43,273 nucleotides of DNA from a virus. The DNA lies in the IMG/VR virus record IMGVR_UViG_3300046532_002553, positions 1 to 43,273 of that record. One strand, 5' to 3'. The notes beneath the pieces are model-generated. The model made no database searches and had not been told where the DNA came from. It saw nothing but the letters and a program-made list of their open reading frames with translations. Both the position numbers and the translations under genes were made by a program. This document shows positions 6,027-14,522 of the stretch, piece by piece. Every line of letters begins with the position of its first letter. The first letter of the stretch is position 1.

Positions 6027-6041
6027 GGGAAATAATTTCCC
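6027..6041. promoter_or_regulatory. 15-bp palindrome, possible operator
   Basis: GGGAAAT-A-ATTTCCC, perfectly symmetric about one base, beside an 8-T run (6015-6022) and an AT-rich tract. It could be a repressor or initiator binding site. This is inference from symmetry and context only. Confidence 0.4.
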
Positions 6042-6105
6042 ACCTACAAAATACTAATAAAAACTTAACCCGCCCCGTACTGGCTTTTTTAGCCCCCCTC
6101 CGCCC

Positions 6106-6134
6106 AAGGTAACAACCTCGATCGCCGTTGTCAA
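6106..6134 (-). promoter_or_regulatory. Possible second leftward promoter
   Basis: TTGACA (6134-6129), 17-bp spacer, TACCTT (6111-6106). The -35 is perfect and its flank (CTTGACAA) matches the promoter at 5619-5647, but the -10 is poor. It would transcribe the non-coding region toward the accessory cluster. Confidence 0.4.
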
Positions 6135-6171
6135 GTACGGGGTGTGGTTTAGCGAATCCAAGCCAGTTCAG

Positions 6172-7041
6172 TTATTGAGCACGGGTTACGGAATACTTGA
6201 CCGTCCTGTCTCGCCCTTCCTGCCAGATACGCATCCAAACTGCACCTAATGGCTTTGGTGGGCCTCCTCGCTCGATGTGCCATCCCCCGAAGCCATCTCC
6301 GTATTCATCTTTGTATGTGCCACAGCGTACATGGGTTTGCTCGTCCATGTAAATTTTTCCACTTCTGTTGATTCGTTCCCGAGCAATCGGCAGTATCCAG
6401 TTGTCATGCGTATGGCCGGTGACGACCAGGTCTGCGTCGGGCAAGAAAACTGACATTCGATTAGTCTGTATCACGCCGCGAGTAACAGGCCCACCGCCAC
6501 CGGAGCCGTGAAAGTACTTCATTCGGATGACGTGTTTCTTCTCCCCACCGAGGTGAGCGCGGAGAATGATCCACCCCCCATATCCGCCAGCATGCACCTT
6601 TCCACCGGACATGTGGGACATCAGATCACAGGTGCGTTCGGTAATGTCCGTCTCATGCCGTTTAGTGATGGCCGTTTCATGGTTCCCTCGGCCCACGATA
6701 ACGAAGTTCTCTGCATAGGGTGAGTAGAACTCGGCTGCATACTTGACTAAGGAATCGAGATATTCGCCATCCCTGTACTTCTCGCGTAGTGCGGATCGGT
6801 CGGCGCGCTTATCCCACTTACCCTGCATAGCACAATGCATGTCGCCTATGTCGATGATGCCTGCCTGGCGCTCGACGGCTTGTTTCAGGTGCTTGTTTTC
6901 CAACTCCCAATCAGTGTGTGCATTATCGTGGTGTCGATCGCTCGATAGCAAAAACCACTGCTCTTGGTCAACACTGGTCAGGTCGAAGGTCACGGCGTGT
7001 ACGTTGCGAGTGACTTGCTGAACTGCGTGTCTTGCTTTCAT
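6172..7041 (-). CDS. Calcineurin-like metallophosphoesterase
   Basis: A 289-residue protein with the metallophosphoesterase motif series in order: S-D-R-H (D35, H37), IGDMH (D67, H69), GRGNHE (N120, H121, E122), FHGSGGG (H178) and TGHTHDN (H210, H212). These residues bind the two metals and the phosphate. There is no signal peptide, so it acts in the cytoplasm. GAGGGC lies before the ATG. The substrate is unknown; phage relatives include nucleic-acid and nucleotide phosphatases. It lies downstream of the terminase gene in the same direction, which suggests a link to DNA processing or late functions (inference). Confidence 0.92.
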   Translation of the reverse strand: MKARHAVQQVTRNVHAVTFDLTSVDQEQWFLLSSDRHHDNAHTDWELENKHLKQAVERQAGIIDIGDMHCAMQGKWDKRADRSALREKYRDGEYLDSLVKYAAEFYSPYAENFVIVGRGNHETAITKRHETDITERTCDLMSHMSGGKVHAGGYGGWIILRAHLGGEKKHVIRMKYFHGSGGGGPVTRGVIQTNRMSVFLPDADLVVTGHTHDNWILPIARERINRSGKIYMDEQTHVRCGTYKDEYGDGFGGWHIERGGPPKPLGAVWMRIWQEGRDRTVKYSVTRAQ

Positions 7042-7107
7042 AGACAGCCCTCTTTTGTGGATTTTAATCCTTACAGCTGACGAGCTGCAAGGTTATCTGA
7101 TGAGCAC

Positions 7108-7335
7108 TCATACTCCCTCCTGGTAGACATCATTGATCTTGCTGGCTATATCGTCCAGCTCATCAGGGGTCGTCAATTTGGCTTTGATTAGGATAGATGA
7201 GACAGCAGCCAGCAGAAGCCCTGACGTCACTACCTTCTCTTGCATGACGTCAAGGTCGCGCTGGGCGTAGTGGCTGATCCGCTCGATCATCTTCCTGTTC
7301 TTTTCTACCTGCTCTGCTACGCTTCTGAAAGCCAT
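7108..7335 (-). CDS. Hypothetical helical protein (75 aa)
   Basis: The ATG at 7335 follows CTGGAGGAAG. The product is almost wholly helical, with an N-terminal charged coiled-coil-like part (VAEQVEKNRKMIERI) and a hydrophobic middle (SGLLLAAVSSILI) too short and weak to call a membrane segment firmly. It lies between the phosphoesterase and terminase-side genes. No family is recognised. Confidence 0.68.
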   Translation of the reverse strand: MAFRSVAEQVEKNRKMIERISHYAQRDLDVMQEKVVTSGLLLAAVSSILIKAKLTTPDELDDIASKINDVYQEGV

Positions 7336-7390
7336 GCTCTTCCTCCAGGGGTTGGGGTTGGGGAAAATGTAGGTGCCTAATTCTGGCAGG

Positions 7391-7654
7391 TCAAACCTTG
7401 TACTTGCTGTGACTGAATAGCATGTCGCGGGTGTCGGGCCCTACCCCGATATCACGACCTGGTGGCTTGACCTTCTTGACTATTTTGAGGCAATCGATGA
7501 GAGCTGCGATCGGATCGTCAGGGTTAATGATGTTGCAGGCCACGTTGAGAGCGGTCATCAGCTCAGGCCTGGGGACCTGCACATTGAACCCCTTCAAGCC
7601 GAGGACGTGCAGCCCACCCCTGTACTTCGTTCCCATCACCCAGGACCTCTTCAT
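7391..7654 (-). CDS. Hypothetical protein coupled to the terminase gene (87 aa)
   Basis: I chose ATG 7654-7652 because it overlaps the terminase TGA (7653-7651) as ATGA; another ATG four codons earlier is possible. The product (MKRSWVMGTKYRGG...) contains LMTALNVACNIINPDDPIAA and a basic KIVKKVKPPGRD stretch. No family is recognised. The coupling suggests production at a fixed ratio to the large terminase. It could be a packaging accessory, but the sequence does not show this. Confidence 0.68.
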   Translation of the reverse strand: MKRSWVMGTKYRGGLHVLGLKGFNVQVPRPELMTALNVACNIINPDDPIAALIDCLKIVKKVKPPGRDIGVGPDTRDMLFSHSKYKV

Positions 7655-9225
7655 GCGCCCACCCACTTACGTGCATCCTGCTGCTGCTTCTTGCGTCGGT
7701 TCCGAATGACACGCCACCGATCAATGACAGCCTCAGGCTCAGCTGACAGCCTCTGTGAGTCAGCTCCATGGAAAGTGAACGTCACGGCATCGGCCATATC
7801 GGGGGACGATTCGCCCCGTCGGCGCAGGCTCTTCTTGCCTTCGACCTTGAGGGGGCCGTCGGCATCGTCATATGTCAGGATCGTCAGCTCATGGATCAAT
7901 CGCTGGAACAGGTCCCCGTCATCCTTAAATACAGGCTCGCTGAACTTCAGCCATAGCCGGGTCTGCCACCAGAGGTAATCCCTGACCCGGCTACAACGCA
8001 CCCCGCCGTCACGCCAGGGTGCCTCATGGGGGATGACCGCTGCGACAATCACTGGCTCATCAATTAGTGCCTTGCGGATGTTGTTGAACACCCCCGTGCC
8101 GACACCATTTTTCTCAATGTTGATTCGCCCGATCTTCACCCCATGAGACACAAACTCTCGATAAGTGTTAGTGATGTGGGTCTCTGTCTCGTCAGTAGGC
8201 TTGTGCCATCGGTCGACGGCAATCAGAGCCCGGCCTTGACGCACTGCGTAGGCAGAGTAGTCGTCACCCTGATCAGCGACGTCGACCCCCATGATAGCCA
8301 TTTGTGGCTGGCTTTCTGGCATGGATCGCTCAAAGCATCGCATGACGTCTGCCCTGGAGATAAGCTGGTCCTTTGCCTCGGTGGGGAACTCCCCGTCGAC
8401 ACGCACCCGCACCACATTGCTGTCCTGTCCGTGATCTCGCTCACGCTCAGTGATATACATAGGAGTGACGCGCCCCTTAACCTGGATGACCTTCTCTCTG
8501 CCGAGCGGGTCGGTGTAGGCGTAGCTGTAGGCCTCGGTTGCGAGGCACTCGCGGCAGCTGAACGTGAAACACCTCCAGACTGACTCGCGGCTGCTGAAGG
8601 CGTTGTAGAAGTAGCCGTGGTTCCTGGTCGGGTTCCCGAACATCACTGATCGGGCATCCTCGTCAGACATGCCGCCACCCAGGGTTTCAAAGACGATCTC
8701 CTCCACGCCACTAGGCTCTTCGATAATGAATAGCGGTGTCCCATGTACGCCAGCCAGAGCTTCGGTGTTTTCCTTTGATGCTGTCTGGTGGGTGGACTCC
8801 CAGGGGTGGAACGTCGCGTCGTTGTAGACCCCGCGCTCCTCGTTGACAATAAATTGGTCGCGCAGCCAGGGAACCAGGTGCCCTCTGGTTAGCTTACATT
8901 CGCCCCAAAGGCGATCAGCTACCGTCTGCTTAGTGGGACCGGTAAGGAGGCATTTCATAGGCTGGCTCAGATCCTTGTTGCAGACCAGGTGCCACCAATG
9001 AATCCAGCTTTCCAGGCGAGTCTTCCCTACACCATGACCGGACTTAATTGCGATGTACCGGTGGAACGGCAGAGCCTTTAGGACCTCAGCCTGCTGGTGG
9101 GTGGGGTAGCCGTACTTATCAGCCTGCATCGCTTCGATAACAAAGGCCAGGGGATCTTGGCGCCAGCGACCGATATAGAAAGCCATCTTCCGCAGCGACC
9201 TATTTAGATGCTCTTTCGTTACCAT
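7651..9225 (-). CDS. terL: Terminase large subunit
   Basis: A 524-residue DNA-packaging motor. The ATPase part has Walker A SGHGVGKTR (residues 62-70), Walker B LFIIEE (165-170) and the GNPTRNHG coupling region (about 198-205). The nuclease part has GVDVADQGDD (313-322), INIEKNGVG (369-377) and SSPDMADA (473-480), the RNase H-like acidic residues. Length and domain order are normal for the family. It is transcribed leftward, away from the portal and capsid genes. The intergenic region 9226-9315 is therefore a divergent control region. No neighbouring gene is clearly a small terminase subunit. Confidence 0.96.
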   Translation of the reverse strand: MVTKEHLNRSLRKMAFYIGRWRQDPLAFVIEAMQADKYGYPTHQQAEVLKALPFHRYIAIKSGHGVGKTRLESWIHWWHLVCNKDLSQPMKCLLTGPTKQTVADRLWGECKLTRGHLVPWLRDQFIVNEERGVYNDATFHPWESTHQTASKENTEALAGVHGTPLFIIEEPSGVEEIVFETLGGGMSDEDARSVMFGNPTRNHGYFYNAFSSRESVWRCFTFSCRECLATEAYSYAYTDPLGREKVIQVKGRVTPMYITERERDHGQDSNVVRVRVDGEFPTEAKDQLISRADVMRCFERSMPESQPQMAIMGVDVADQGDDYSAYAVRQGRALIAVDRWHKPTDETETHITNTYREFVSHGVKIGRINIEKNGVGTGVFNNIRKALIDEPVIVAAVIPHEAPWRDGGVRCSRVRDYLWWQTRLWLKFSEPVFKDDGDLFQRLIHELTILTYDDADGPLKVEGKKSLRRRGESSPDMADAVTFTFHGADSQRLSAEPEAVIDRWRVIRNRRKKQQQDARKWVGA

Positions 9226-9243
9226 GCCAGTAAGATATCCTAT

Positions 9244-9290
9244 TGTTCAAAAATGTACAGCAATGTCCTTGTAATGTTCAAATATGTACA
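9244..9290. promoter_or_regulatory. Pair of 16-bp palindromic sites in the divergent terminase/virion gap
   Basis: TGTTCAAAAATGTACA at 9244-9259 and TGTTCAAATATGTACA at 9275-9290 differ by one base and start 31 bp apart, close to three helical turns. Each is an imperfect palindrome of the form TGTwCA-N4-TGwACA. The arrangement is that of a cooperative operator controlling the leftward terminase and the rightward virion operon. No cognate regulator can be named from the sequence. Confidence 0.7.
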
Positions 9291-9296
9291 CTACCC

Positions 9297-9360
9297 GTAC
9301 TAAAGTGGCGGAAAAATGGCGGAAATAACCAGAGTCTCAAGGATTTGTACGAAAGTGGCG
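9297..9360 (+). repeat. Direct repeat GTACnAAAGTGGCG around the first virion gene start
   Basis: A 14-base motif occurs at 9297-9310 and 9347-9360, 50 bp apart, with a TGGCGGAAA doublet between them overlapping the ATG at 9316. It could be a terminase-recognition (pac/cos-like) site or a control element. The second copy lies inside the predicted gene, so the true start of that gene may be further downstream. Confidence 0.5.
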
Positions 9361-9930
9361 AGCAAGACTAACACGGACGACAAGCGTAAGCAGCAGCAGG
9401 AGATCGACGATACGATGTCAGCTGCCTATCATCGCCGCCTGGTTATGGCGGATGGTGACTACCAGGACTACGTGGACGGCGACAGTGCGAATGGGGCGGA
9501 CAAGTTCGTTGCCACACTGGCGGGGCGAGAGTTCCAGTCGGGCCTTGCGCGTTACATACCGCAACGGAAGGCTACTGACGAGGAGTTGGAGCGCGGCGTC
9601 GCGTCCCTCGATGCTGCCTTAGAGAAGCTACCGGATATCCCCCAGGTCTCTGCAGAAAATTCACAGCTACGCGCTGCGCTCGTTAGAACTCGCATTGAGC
9701 TTGGAAGTTTAGAGGCTGAGCGGGGTATCTGGCATCAGGCCAGCCAGGGCACGATCGAGAATCAGGGGCTGAAGCAATTCCGCAACGATATGACCTCGAT
9801 CCGTGGACTGTTCGACGACTACCTCCACATCGTCACCGGGCCAGGTGCCCCAGCCCCCGCTGACGTAGCCGCCCGAATCGAGCTAGTGATCAACCGAACG
9901 ATCGAGAGGTTGCCCAGTGCCGTCGCTTGA
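9316..9930 (+). CDS. Hypothetical protein upstream of portal (204 aa)
   Basis: The first gene of the rightward virion operon. Its product is hydrophilic and helical, with a likely coiled coil (about residues 110-135) and a C-terminal helical segment. Its 3' end overlaps the portal start by 14 bases. There is no ribosome site at 9316. Starts at GTG 9355 or ATG 9415 are also possible and would move the second direct repeat upstream of or to the gene edge. By position it could be a small terminase subunit or a head-assembly factor, but no HTH or family motif is visible. Confidence 0.65.
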   Translation: MAEITRVSRICTKVASKTNTDDKRKQQQEIDDTMSAAYHRRLVMADGDYQDYVDGDSANGADKFVATLAGREFQSGLARYIPQRKATDEELERGVASLDAALEKLPDIPQVSAENSQLRAALVRTRIELGSLEAERGIWHQASQGTIENQGLKQFRNDMTSIRGLFDDYLHIVTGPGAPAPADVAARIELVINRTIERLPSAVA

Positions 9931-11659
9931 ACCAAGACGAGACGACCCTCACCGCTTTGAATCGATGCTGCAGCAGAGCGTCGACTACCAGAGGACGTGG
10001 CGGCAAGAGAACTCCCGCCACTTCGCATTCTATGATGGCGACCAGTGGACTGCCGATGACCTGCAGATCCTTGCTGATCGACGCCAGCACCCGACCGTCA
10101 TCAATTTGACCAGGCCGACCGTGGATATGATCGCAGCGTTACTGATCTCAGGCGGCGACGACGTGGTGCTCGCCGGTCGCGAGCCGTCGGACGAAGATGT
10201 CGCGGGTGAATACACAGCTCTGCTGCGCCAAGTCGAGGACTCCAGTAAGTTTCGCTTCCATCGCAACGCCGCGATCCTCGATGGGCTGAAGGGTGGCATC
10301 GGCTGGATACACCTCGGAGTGACCGGCAAGGGAAAGAAGGCTTCAGTTTGGGGTAAGCGCCGACCGTGGCATGAGTTCTATTGGGACCCCTATGCGGTCG
10401 AGCCCTGCATGAGCGACGCCCGATTCATTGCCAGGTCCTACTGGATGGATCGCGACGCCGCGATGAAGAAGTGGCCAGATAAGAAGTCGGAGATCGAGAA
10501 CCTGGATGACTCGATGTTCGGTAGCGACCCTGGGGGAATGGATGACTATCACTCTCAGGAGCAAGACGTACAAATCGTCCTCGCCAATCAACCGCTGATT
10601 GGATTGCAAGGACCGAACGGCAGGCGTGTACGCATCATCGAGATGTATTACCGAGATGCCCAGGAAGTGATTCGCAGAATCGTCTTCACTTGTGACGTCG
10701 CTCTTGAGGGTGATATCCACGACGATTCGAAAAACGTCACGCCGTTCAACGACAAGGAGGACATGATCCCCTTCGTTCCGTTCTGCGCGTTCCGTGACCG
10801 GCATGGCAACCCGCAGGGCGTGATCAACTTTTTCGTTTCGCTGCAGGAAATGATCAACAAGGCGAACAGCAAGTACATCCATACGCTGTCGAGCTACCAG
10901 GCTATCTACGAGCAGGGTGCGGTCAAGGATGAGCAGGCGTTGATCGAGCAGCTCGCGCAGCCCGACACGGTGATTATGGTTGAGGATGGTGCGCTGCAGA
11001 GCAAGCGTATCGAGATCAACAAGCAATTCCCAGAGCTGGTTCACCTGCGCGAGATGGTGATGATGTACATCTCGCTTTTCCAGCGCGTGTCCGGTGTCAA
11101 CGATTCACTGTCGGGTCTCGGTGGAACAAACGCACGCAGCGCAGCTCAGGAAGCTGGCCGCAGCGAGAAGGGTGCCGTCATGCAGACGACAATCTTCGAA
11201 AGTTTTGCCCACACTAATGTTGAGATCGCTGAGCGTATGCTCAAGATGGTCGCCCAGTTCTACCCCGACGATACCAAGGTGCGCATTCTTGCGCCAGAGG
11301 GCACCACTGAATTTGTCTCGTTCGATGGCACGCGACCGTCCATCCTGGTCGACAAAGATACCGGCGACGTCCTCGGCCCAGGCGAGGGTATCAAGCGGTC
11401 GATCAAGGACGTCCTTAAGTACGACGTGATCTTCAAACGCGTACCGCAATTTGACACTATCCGCGAGCAGCAGATGCAGGTCCTGGGCGAGGTATTCAAG
11501 ACGCTCGTACCGTCAGGCGCATTCCCGCCCGACATCGCAGCTCGCATCCTGATTGAGAATATGGATGCACTCCAGAACAAGGGCGAGATCCTTCGTATTC
11601 TCAAGGAACGATTTGAACAACAGCAGCAAGCGGCAGCTCAAGCCCCACAGGGCATATAG
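9917..11659 (+). CDS. Portal protein (P22-type)
   Basis: A 580-residue protein starting at GTG 9917. It has features of P22-like portal proteins: an early FYDGDQWT segment (about residues 33-40), INLTRPTVDMI (61-71), a long middle domain with WDPYAVEPCMSDARF, and a C-terminal helical, Gln-rich tail (QQQQAAAQAPQ) as expected for the barrel. The portal is the dodecameric ring through which DNA is packaged and ejected. The absence of tail tube genes downstream agrees with a short-tailed virion. The 14-bp overlap with the gene before it suggests coupled translation. Confidence 0.9.
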   Translation: MPSLEPRRDDPHRFESMLQQSVDYQRTWRQENSRHFAFYDGDQWTADDLQILADRRQHPTVINLTRPTVDMIAALLISGGDDVVLAGREPSDEDVAGEYTALLRQVEDSSKFRFHRNAAILDGLKGGIGWIHLGVTGKGKKASVWGKRRPWHEFYWDPYAVEPCMSDARFIARSYWMDRDAAMKKWPDKKSEIENLDDSMFGSDPGGMDDYHSQEQDVQIVLANQPLIGLQGPNGRRVRIIEMYYRDAQEVIRRIVFTCDVALEGDIHDDSKNVTPFNDKEDMIPFVPFCAFRDRHGNPQGVINFFVSLQEMINKANSKYIHTLSSYQAIYEQGAVKDEQALIEQLAQPDTVIMVEDGALQSKRIEINKQFPELVHLREMVMMYISLFQRVSGVNDSLSGLGGTNARSAAQEAGRSEKGAVMQTTIFESFAHTNVEIAERMLKMVAQFYPDDTKVRILAPEGTTEFVSFDGTRPSILVDKDTGDVLGPGEGIKRSIKDVLKYDVIFKRVPQFDTIREQQMQVLGEVFKTLVPSGAFPPDIAARILIENMDALQNKGEILRILKERFEQQQQAAAQAPQGI

Positions 11660-11673
11660 CTGACCGGCTGCGA

Positions 11674-11685
11674 CCCCTGCAGGGG
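11674..11685. repeat. Perfect 12-bp palindrome between portal and scaffold genes
   Basis: CCCCTGCAGGGG in the 79-base gap after the portal gene. No T-run follows, so it is not a standard terminator. It may be an RNA-processing hairpin or simply a short palindrome. Confidence 0.4.
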
Positions 11686-11738
11686 CGACGGTCATTCAGG
11701 CCTTAGCGACTCTGGAGGTAATTACACCGATAGGTGAG

Positions 11739-12551
11739 ATGATGACAGAAGAGACAGCGACAATCGAAGCCCCGCCAGTAGAAGCTCCAGCAGTCACAAC
11801 AGAAGAGATGCTGAACTTCAGAGCTGGCACTGCACCTGCAGAAGAAGAGGCTGTACCGGTAATTCCTGAAGAGAAAAAGGAAGAACCCGCACCCGACGCA
11901 GCTTCATTGCAGAAGCAGCTCGCGGACACGCAGCGATGGGGTAACGAGAGTAGTCAGAAGCTAGCCGAGGCAACGAAATCTTTGGCTGAGTTACGGGATG
12001 GGAAAGCAGAAGAGGAGCGATCAAAGGTCAATGAGGAGCGCAAGGTAAAAGCCCTGGCGCACTTGAAGGATGACGCCTACTTCGAAGACCCCCAGGCTGC
12101 AGTTGCTGCTGCTATCGAGGAGCTGATCAAGATCATCCCAGGCGAAAGCCCAGTAATGGATCTCGATGACATCGTCTCACGTAAAGTTGCCGAAGCACAA
12201 TTCACTCAGGCCGAGCAGACCTTTATGGTCGACACGCCTGATTACCTGGAGAAGGTCAACGACAACTTCGTTGAGTTCCTGCAGGCGGACTCCTCATGGT
12301 ACAAAGCATGGCGCGATCGAGGTGGTAACCCACCCGCGCTATACGATCTGGCAAAGCGCTGGGAAGGTGTGCAGGCAATGCTCACTAATCCTGATGGCTA
12401 TGTCGGTGATGCCGTGAATGAGGGTGACGAACGCTTCGACACAGGCAGTCAACCATCGCAACCTCCCCCGCCAGGTTCTGAAGCAGAACCATCGGCAGGC
12501 TCAGGCATGAATGCTTTCATGTTTAATGAGTTGGGGAGGGCAAAGAAATAG
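11739..12551 (+). CDS. Probable scaffolding protein
   Basis: 270 residues, very acidic and Pro/Glu/Ala-rich at the N terminus (EEKKEEPAPD), then a long charged helix (about 57-105), an ordered middle, and a Ser/Pro/Gly-rich tail. Composition, length and position between portal and major capsid genes are those of podovirus scaffolding proteins, which guide capsid assembly and then leave. Two adjacent ATGs (11739, 11742) follow GGTGAG and either may be used. The identification rests on position and composition. Confidence 0.78.
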   Translation: MMTEETATIEAPPVEAPAVTTEEMLNFRAGTAPAEEEAVPVIPEEKKEEPAPDAASLQKQLADTQRWGNESSQKLAEATKSLAELRDGKAEEERSKVNEERKVKALAHLKDDAYFEDPQAAVAAAIEELIKIIPGESPVMDLDDIVSRKVAEAQFTQAEQTFMVDTPDYLEKVNDNFVEFLQADSSWYKAWRDRGGNPPALYDLAKRWEGVQAMLTNPDGYVGDAVNEGDERFDTGSQPSQPPPPGSEAEPSAGSGMNAFMFNELGRAKK

Positions 12552-12560
12552 GAATAGATC

Positions 12561-13676
12561 ATGGCATCTTTTGTAAGAGCTACAGGACATGCGGCAAATC
12601 CAATTGTTCACAACAAGCAGATTTTCCGCGACACCGTACTCGGCAGTGTTATCGGCGAACTCATGGGCAGTGCAGGATCGGGTGCCCCGATCGTTACTGA
12701 CTTTGAACTCGCTGCACAAGCTGGCGATACCAAAACCATCCACCTCACACCCTGGATCGATGTCGATCCGATCGAAGGCCAGGACGTTACGCTGAAAGGC
12801 AATGAGTCCAGCATCACGGAAGCCGTGTTCGACGTTGTGATTGACGAGCGCAACTGGCCGATCGCGACCCGTGGTCGCATGACAGATCAGCGCTCGTTGG
12901 TGAACTGGCAGACTGAAGCTAAGAAGCAAATCGGTAACCTGATCGAGCAGTACAACAACGATCAGATTTTCCGTCAGCTCTCTGGCTACACAGGTCCGGG
13001 CGACACCTCGGCCACCACACCTCGCGTTAATGGGGCGAACCGTTGCTTTAGTTGCACAGGGACGTCTGGCGTTTCGCTGGTGACTGCTGCGAACAGCACA
13101 GAAACCCTGCTCGACAGCAGCATGGCGCAGACTGACCTGATGAATATGAAGGCGATCGATGACATCGTCGCGCATGTCTCGGCGAAGCGTGCGAACGATT
13201 ACCGGCTGAACTGTGTGAAGCGCACGGGTCAGGGCGACCAGGAGTTCTATCACCTGTTCCTCAGTCCTATTGCTGCGAATCAGTTGCGTGCTGATCCCGA
13301 CTGGCAGAACCTGCACCTGAGTCGGCTGGAAGCTGGCCTGGGCGACTCGTTCGCGACTGGGTTCCTCGGTGTGTACAACAATGTGCTCGTTCGGTACAAC
13401 AACCGGATCAAGACGTTCAACGTCACTGGCACTGATACCTATGCTCGCAACTTGTTGATCGGTTCGGATGCGTTGTACGCAGCTTGGGCAGTGACGCTCG
13501 GCTTCGACAGCGACACGGACGACTACGGTCGTGAGCAGGGTCAGAACGGTTACCAGATTCGCGGCGAAGGCAAGATCCGTATGTCGATCGATCCTGACAC
13601 CAACCCGTCGGCTGGTACTGACGATCAAGACCTGGGCGTTGCTCAGATCATCAGCGCCACACCGGCACTCGCGTAA
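12561..13676 (+). CDS. Major capsid protein (N4 gp56-like / DUF4043 family)
   Basis: 371 residues. The pattern GDTKTIHLTPWIDVDPIEG-x-D-VTLKGNE followed by DVVIDERNWPIATRGRMTDQRS and a helix ending DQIFRQLSGY is that of the N4 gp56-like capsid family, whose HK97-type fold builds the shell. It follows the scaffold gene after nine bases. Codon use is even, and the antisense strand is open for most of the gene, a side effect of the codon bias. Confidence in function is high; the exact subfamily is from memory of the family pattern. Confidence 0.88.
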   Translation: MASFVRATGHAANPIVHNKQIFRDTVLGSVIGELMGSAGSGAPIVTDFELAAQAGDTKTIHLTPWIDVDPIEGQDVTLKGNESSITEAVFDVVIDERNWPIATRGRMTDQRSLVNWQTEAKKQIGNLIEQYNNDQIFRQLSGYTGPGDTSATTPRVNGANRCFSCTGTSGVSLVTAANSTETLLDSSMAQTDLMNMKAIDDIVAHVSAKRANDYRLNCVKRTGQGDQEFYHLFLSPIAANQLRADPDWQNLHLSRLEAGLGDSFATGFLGVYNNVLVRYNNRIKTFNVTGTDTYARNLLIGSDALYAAWAVTLGFDSDTDDYGREQGQNGYQIRGEGKIRMSIDPDTNPSAGTDDQDLGVAQIISATPALA

Positions 13677-13687
13677 GGAGGTGACTC

Positions 13688-13990
13688 ATGTCCGCATCAA
13701 CACCAACCCGCGTGAAGGTCGTGGGAACAAAACTCAGCCCTCGGTTCGTCACCGCTGACGTCACATTCGTTGACGGCGACGCGACCGTAACTGCTGGGCA
13801 GTTGGAAGCAAACCTCATCCTCGGTTTTGCCGGGGGTGCGTGGGATGCTGCCGCTGGCGTGCCAGAGGTGATCTGCACCGAGACGCCCTATGTGGCAGGT
13901 GGAGTCGCCTCGATCGCGCTGAGAAAGGATACAAGTGCTCCCGCAGACGGTGTGGATGAAGTTCATTCCATGCTTTTCTGGGTTAGCTAA
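13688..13990 (+). CDS. Small structural protein, possible head decoration (100 aa)
   Basis: GGAGGTGACTC precedes the ATG. The product is rich in Val, Thr, Ala and Gly, with no helix-forming stretches, and looks like a compact beta-sandwich. Its place immediately after the major capsid gene is typical for decoration or cement proteins. No family is recognised, so the role is inferred from position and composition. Confidence 0.65.
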   Translation: MSASTPTRVKVVGTKLSPRFVTADVTFVDGDATVTAGQLEANLILGFAGGAWDAAAGVPEVICTETPYVAGGVASIALRKDTSAPADGVDEVHSMLFWVS

Positions 13991-14023
13991 ACAACCAAAC
14001 AACAACAAAAAAGGAAAAACATC

Positions 14024-14512
14024 ATGGCTGATATCTCAAGTGCCATCAAAGAACAGCGTGGCATGAGTTCGAAGCGGTCGAATGGGTACATCTATCGGAC
14101 GTACAAACTCGACTTCCTTGACACGACCGATGGCGACATCGGCACACTCGCAAAACACGACATCGTTCCGATCGCGATCGGTGAAGCATTCTTGGGCGCG
14201 AGATTCATCGTGACCACTGGCTTCTCTAACCTCGCGACCGACCTGACCGTCAAGTTCCATGTTTCCGGTGGCGGTGGGAATGTTTTGACGGGGGCAATCC
14301 CCCAAGCAAACCTTATTGCGGGTGATGTTCTGTCGCTTCATACAAACGACTTCAGCGTCGACACGACAACGGTCCGTGGCTATTCACACACGACCGCCGC
14401 AACCGTCCAGGTTGAGCTTGCGGGGACAGCCGCGCTGACTGCTGGCGTTGGTGTTCTGATCTGTGAGTTCTGCGACGCAACAGCGTTACTGAACGGCGGG
14501 ACAGTCGCCTAA
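14024..14512 (+). CDS. Small beta-rich structural protein (162 aa)
   Basis: AAGGAAAAACATC before the ATG is a good ribosome site. The sequence is beta-rich (VKFHVSGGGGNVLTG, VQVELAGTAALTAGVGVLI) after a short basic helical start, resembling head-fibre or decoration proteins of other short-tailed phages. It is the last gene before the terminator at 14523-14580, so it belongs to the highly expressed capsid unit. Not assigned to a named family. Confidence 0.65.
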   Translation: MADISSAIKEQRGMSSKRSNGYIYRTYKLDFLDTTDGDIGTLAKHDIVPIAIGEAFLGARFIVTTGFSNLATDLTVKFHVSGGGGNVLTGAIPQANLIAGDVLSLHTNDFSVDTTTVRGYSHTTAATVQVELAGTAALTAGVGVLICEFCDATALLNGGTVA

Positions 14513-14522
14513 CGATTAACTA

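Larger units (their letters stand above)
5648..6171. other. Non-coding region with hairpins, palindrome and AT-rich stretch
   Basis: About 520 bp with no credible gene; a rightward frame at 5693-6001 is open but has no ribosome site and a low-complexity product. It holds a 7-bp hairpin at 5819-5839 (CGCCACA/TGTGGCG), a 9-G run at 5950-5958, a palindrome at 6027-6041 (GGGAAAT-A-ATTTCCC) next to a run of eight T, an AT-rich stretch at about 6042-6070, and the inverted pair CCCCGTAC (6073-6080) and GTACGGGG (6135-6142). It separates the terminase-side genes from the accessory cluster. Candidate roles are a replication origin, or terminator plus control region. Confidence 0.6.

Noticed and set aside
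12501-13628. Long leftward open frame (375 codons) antisense to the capsid gene
   Set aside because: It mirrors the capsid gene codon pattern, lacks a ribosome site and reads as low-information sequence. The capsid frame is clearly coding.
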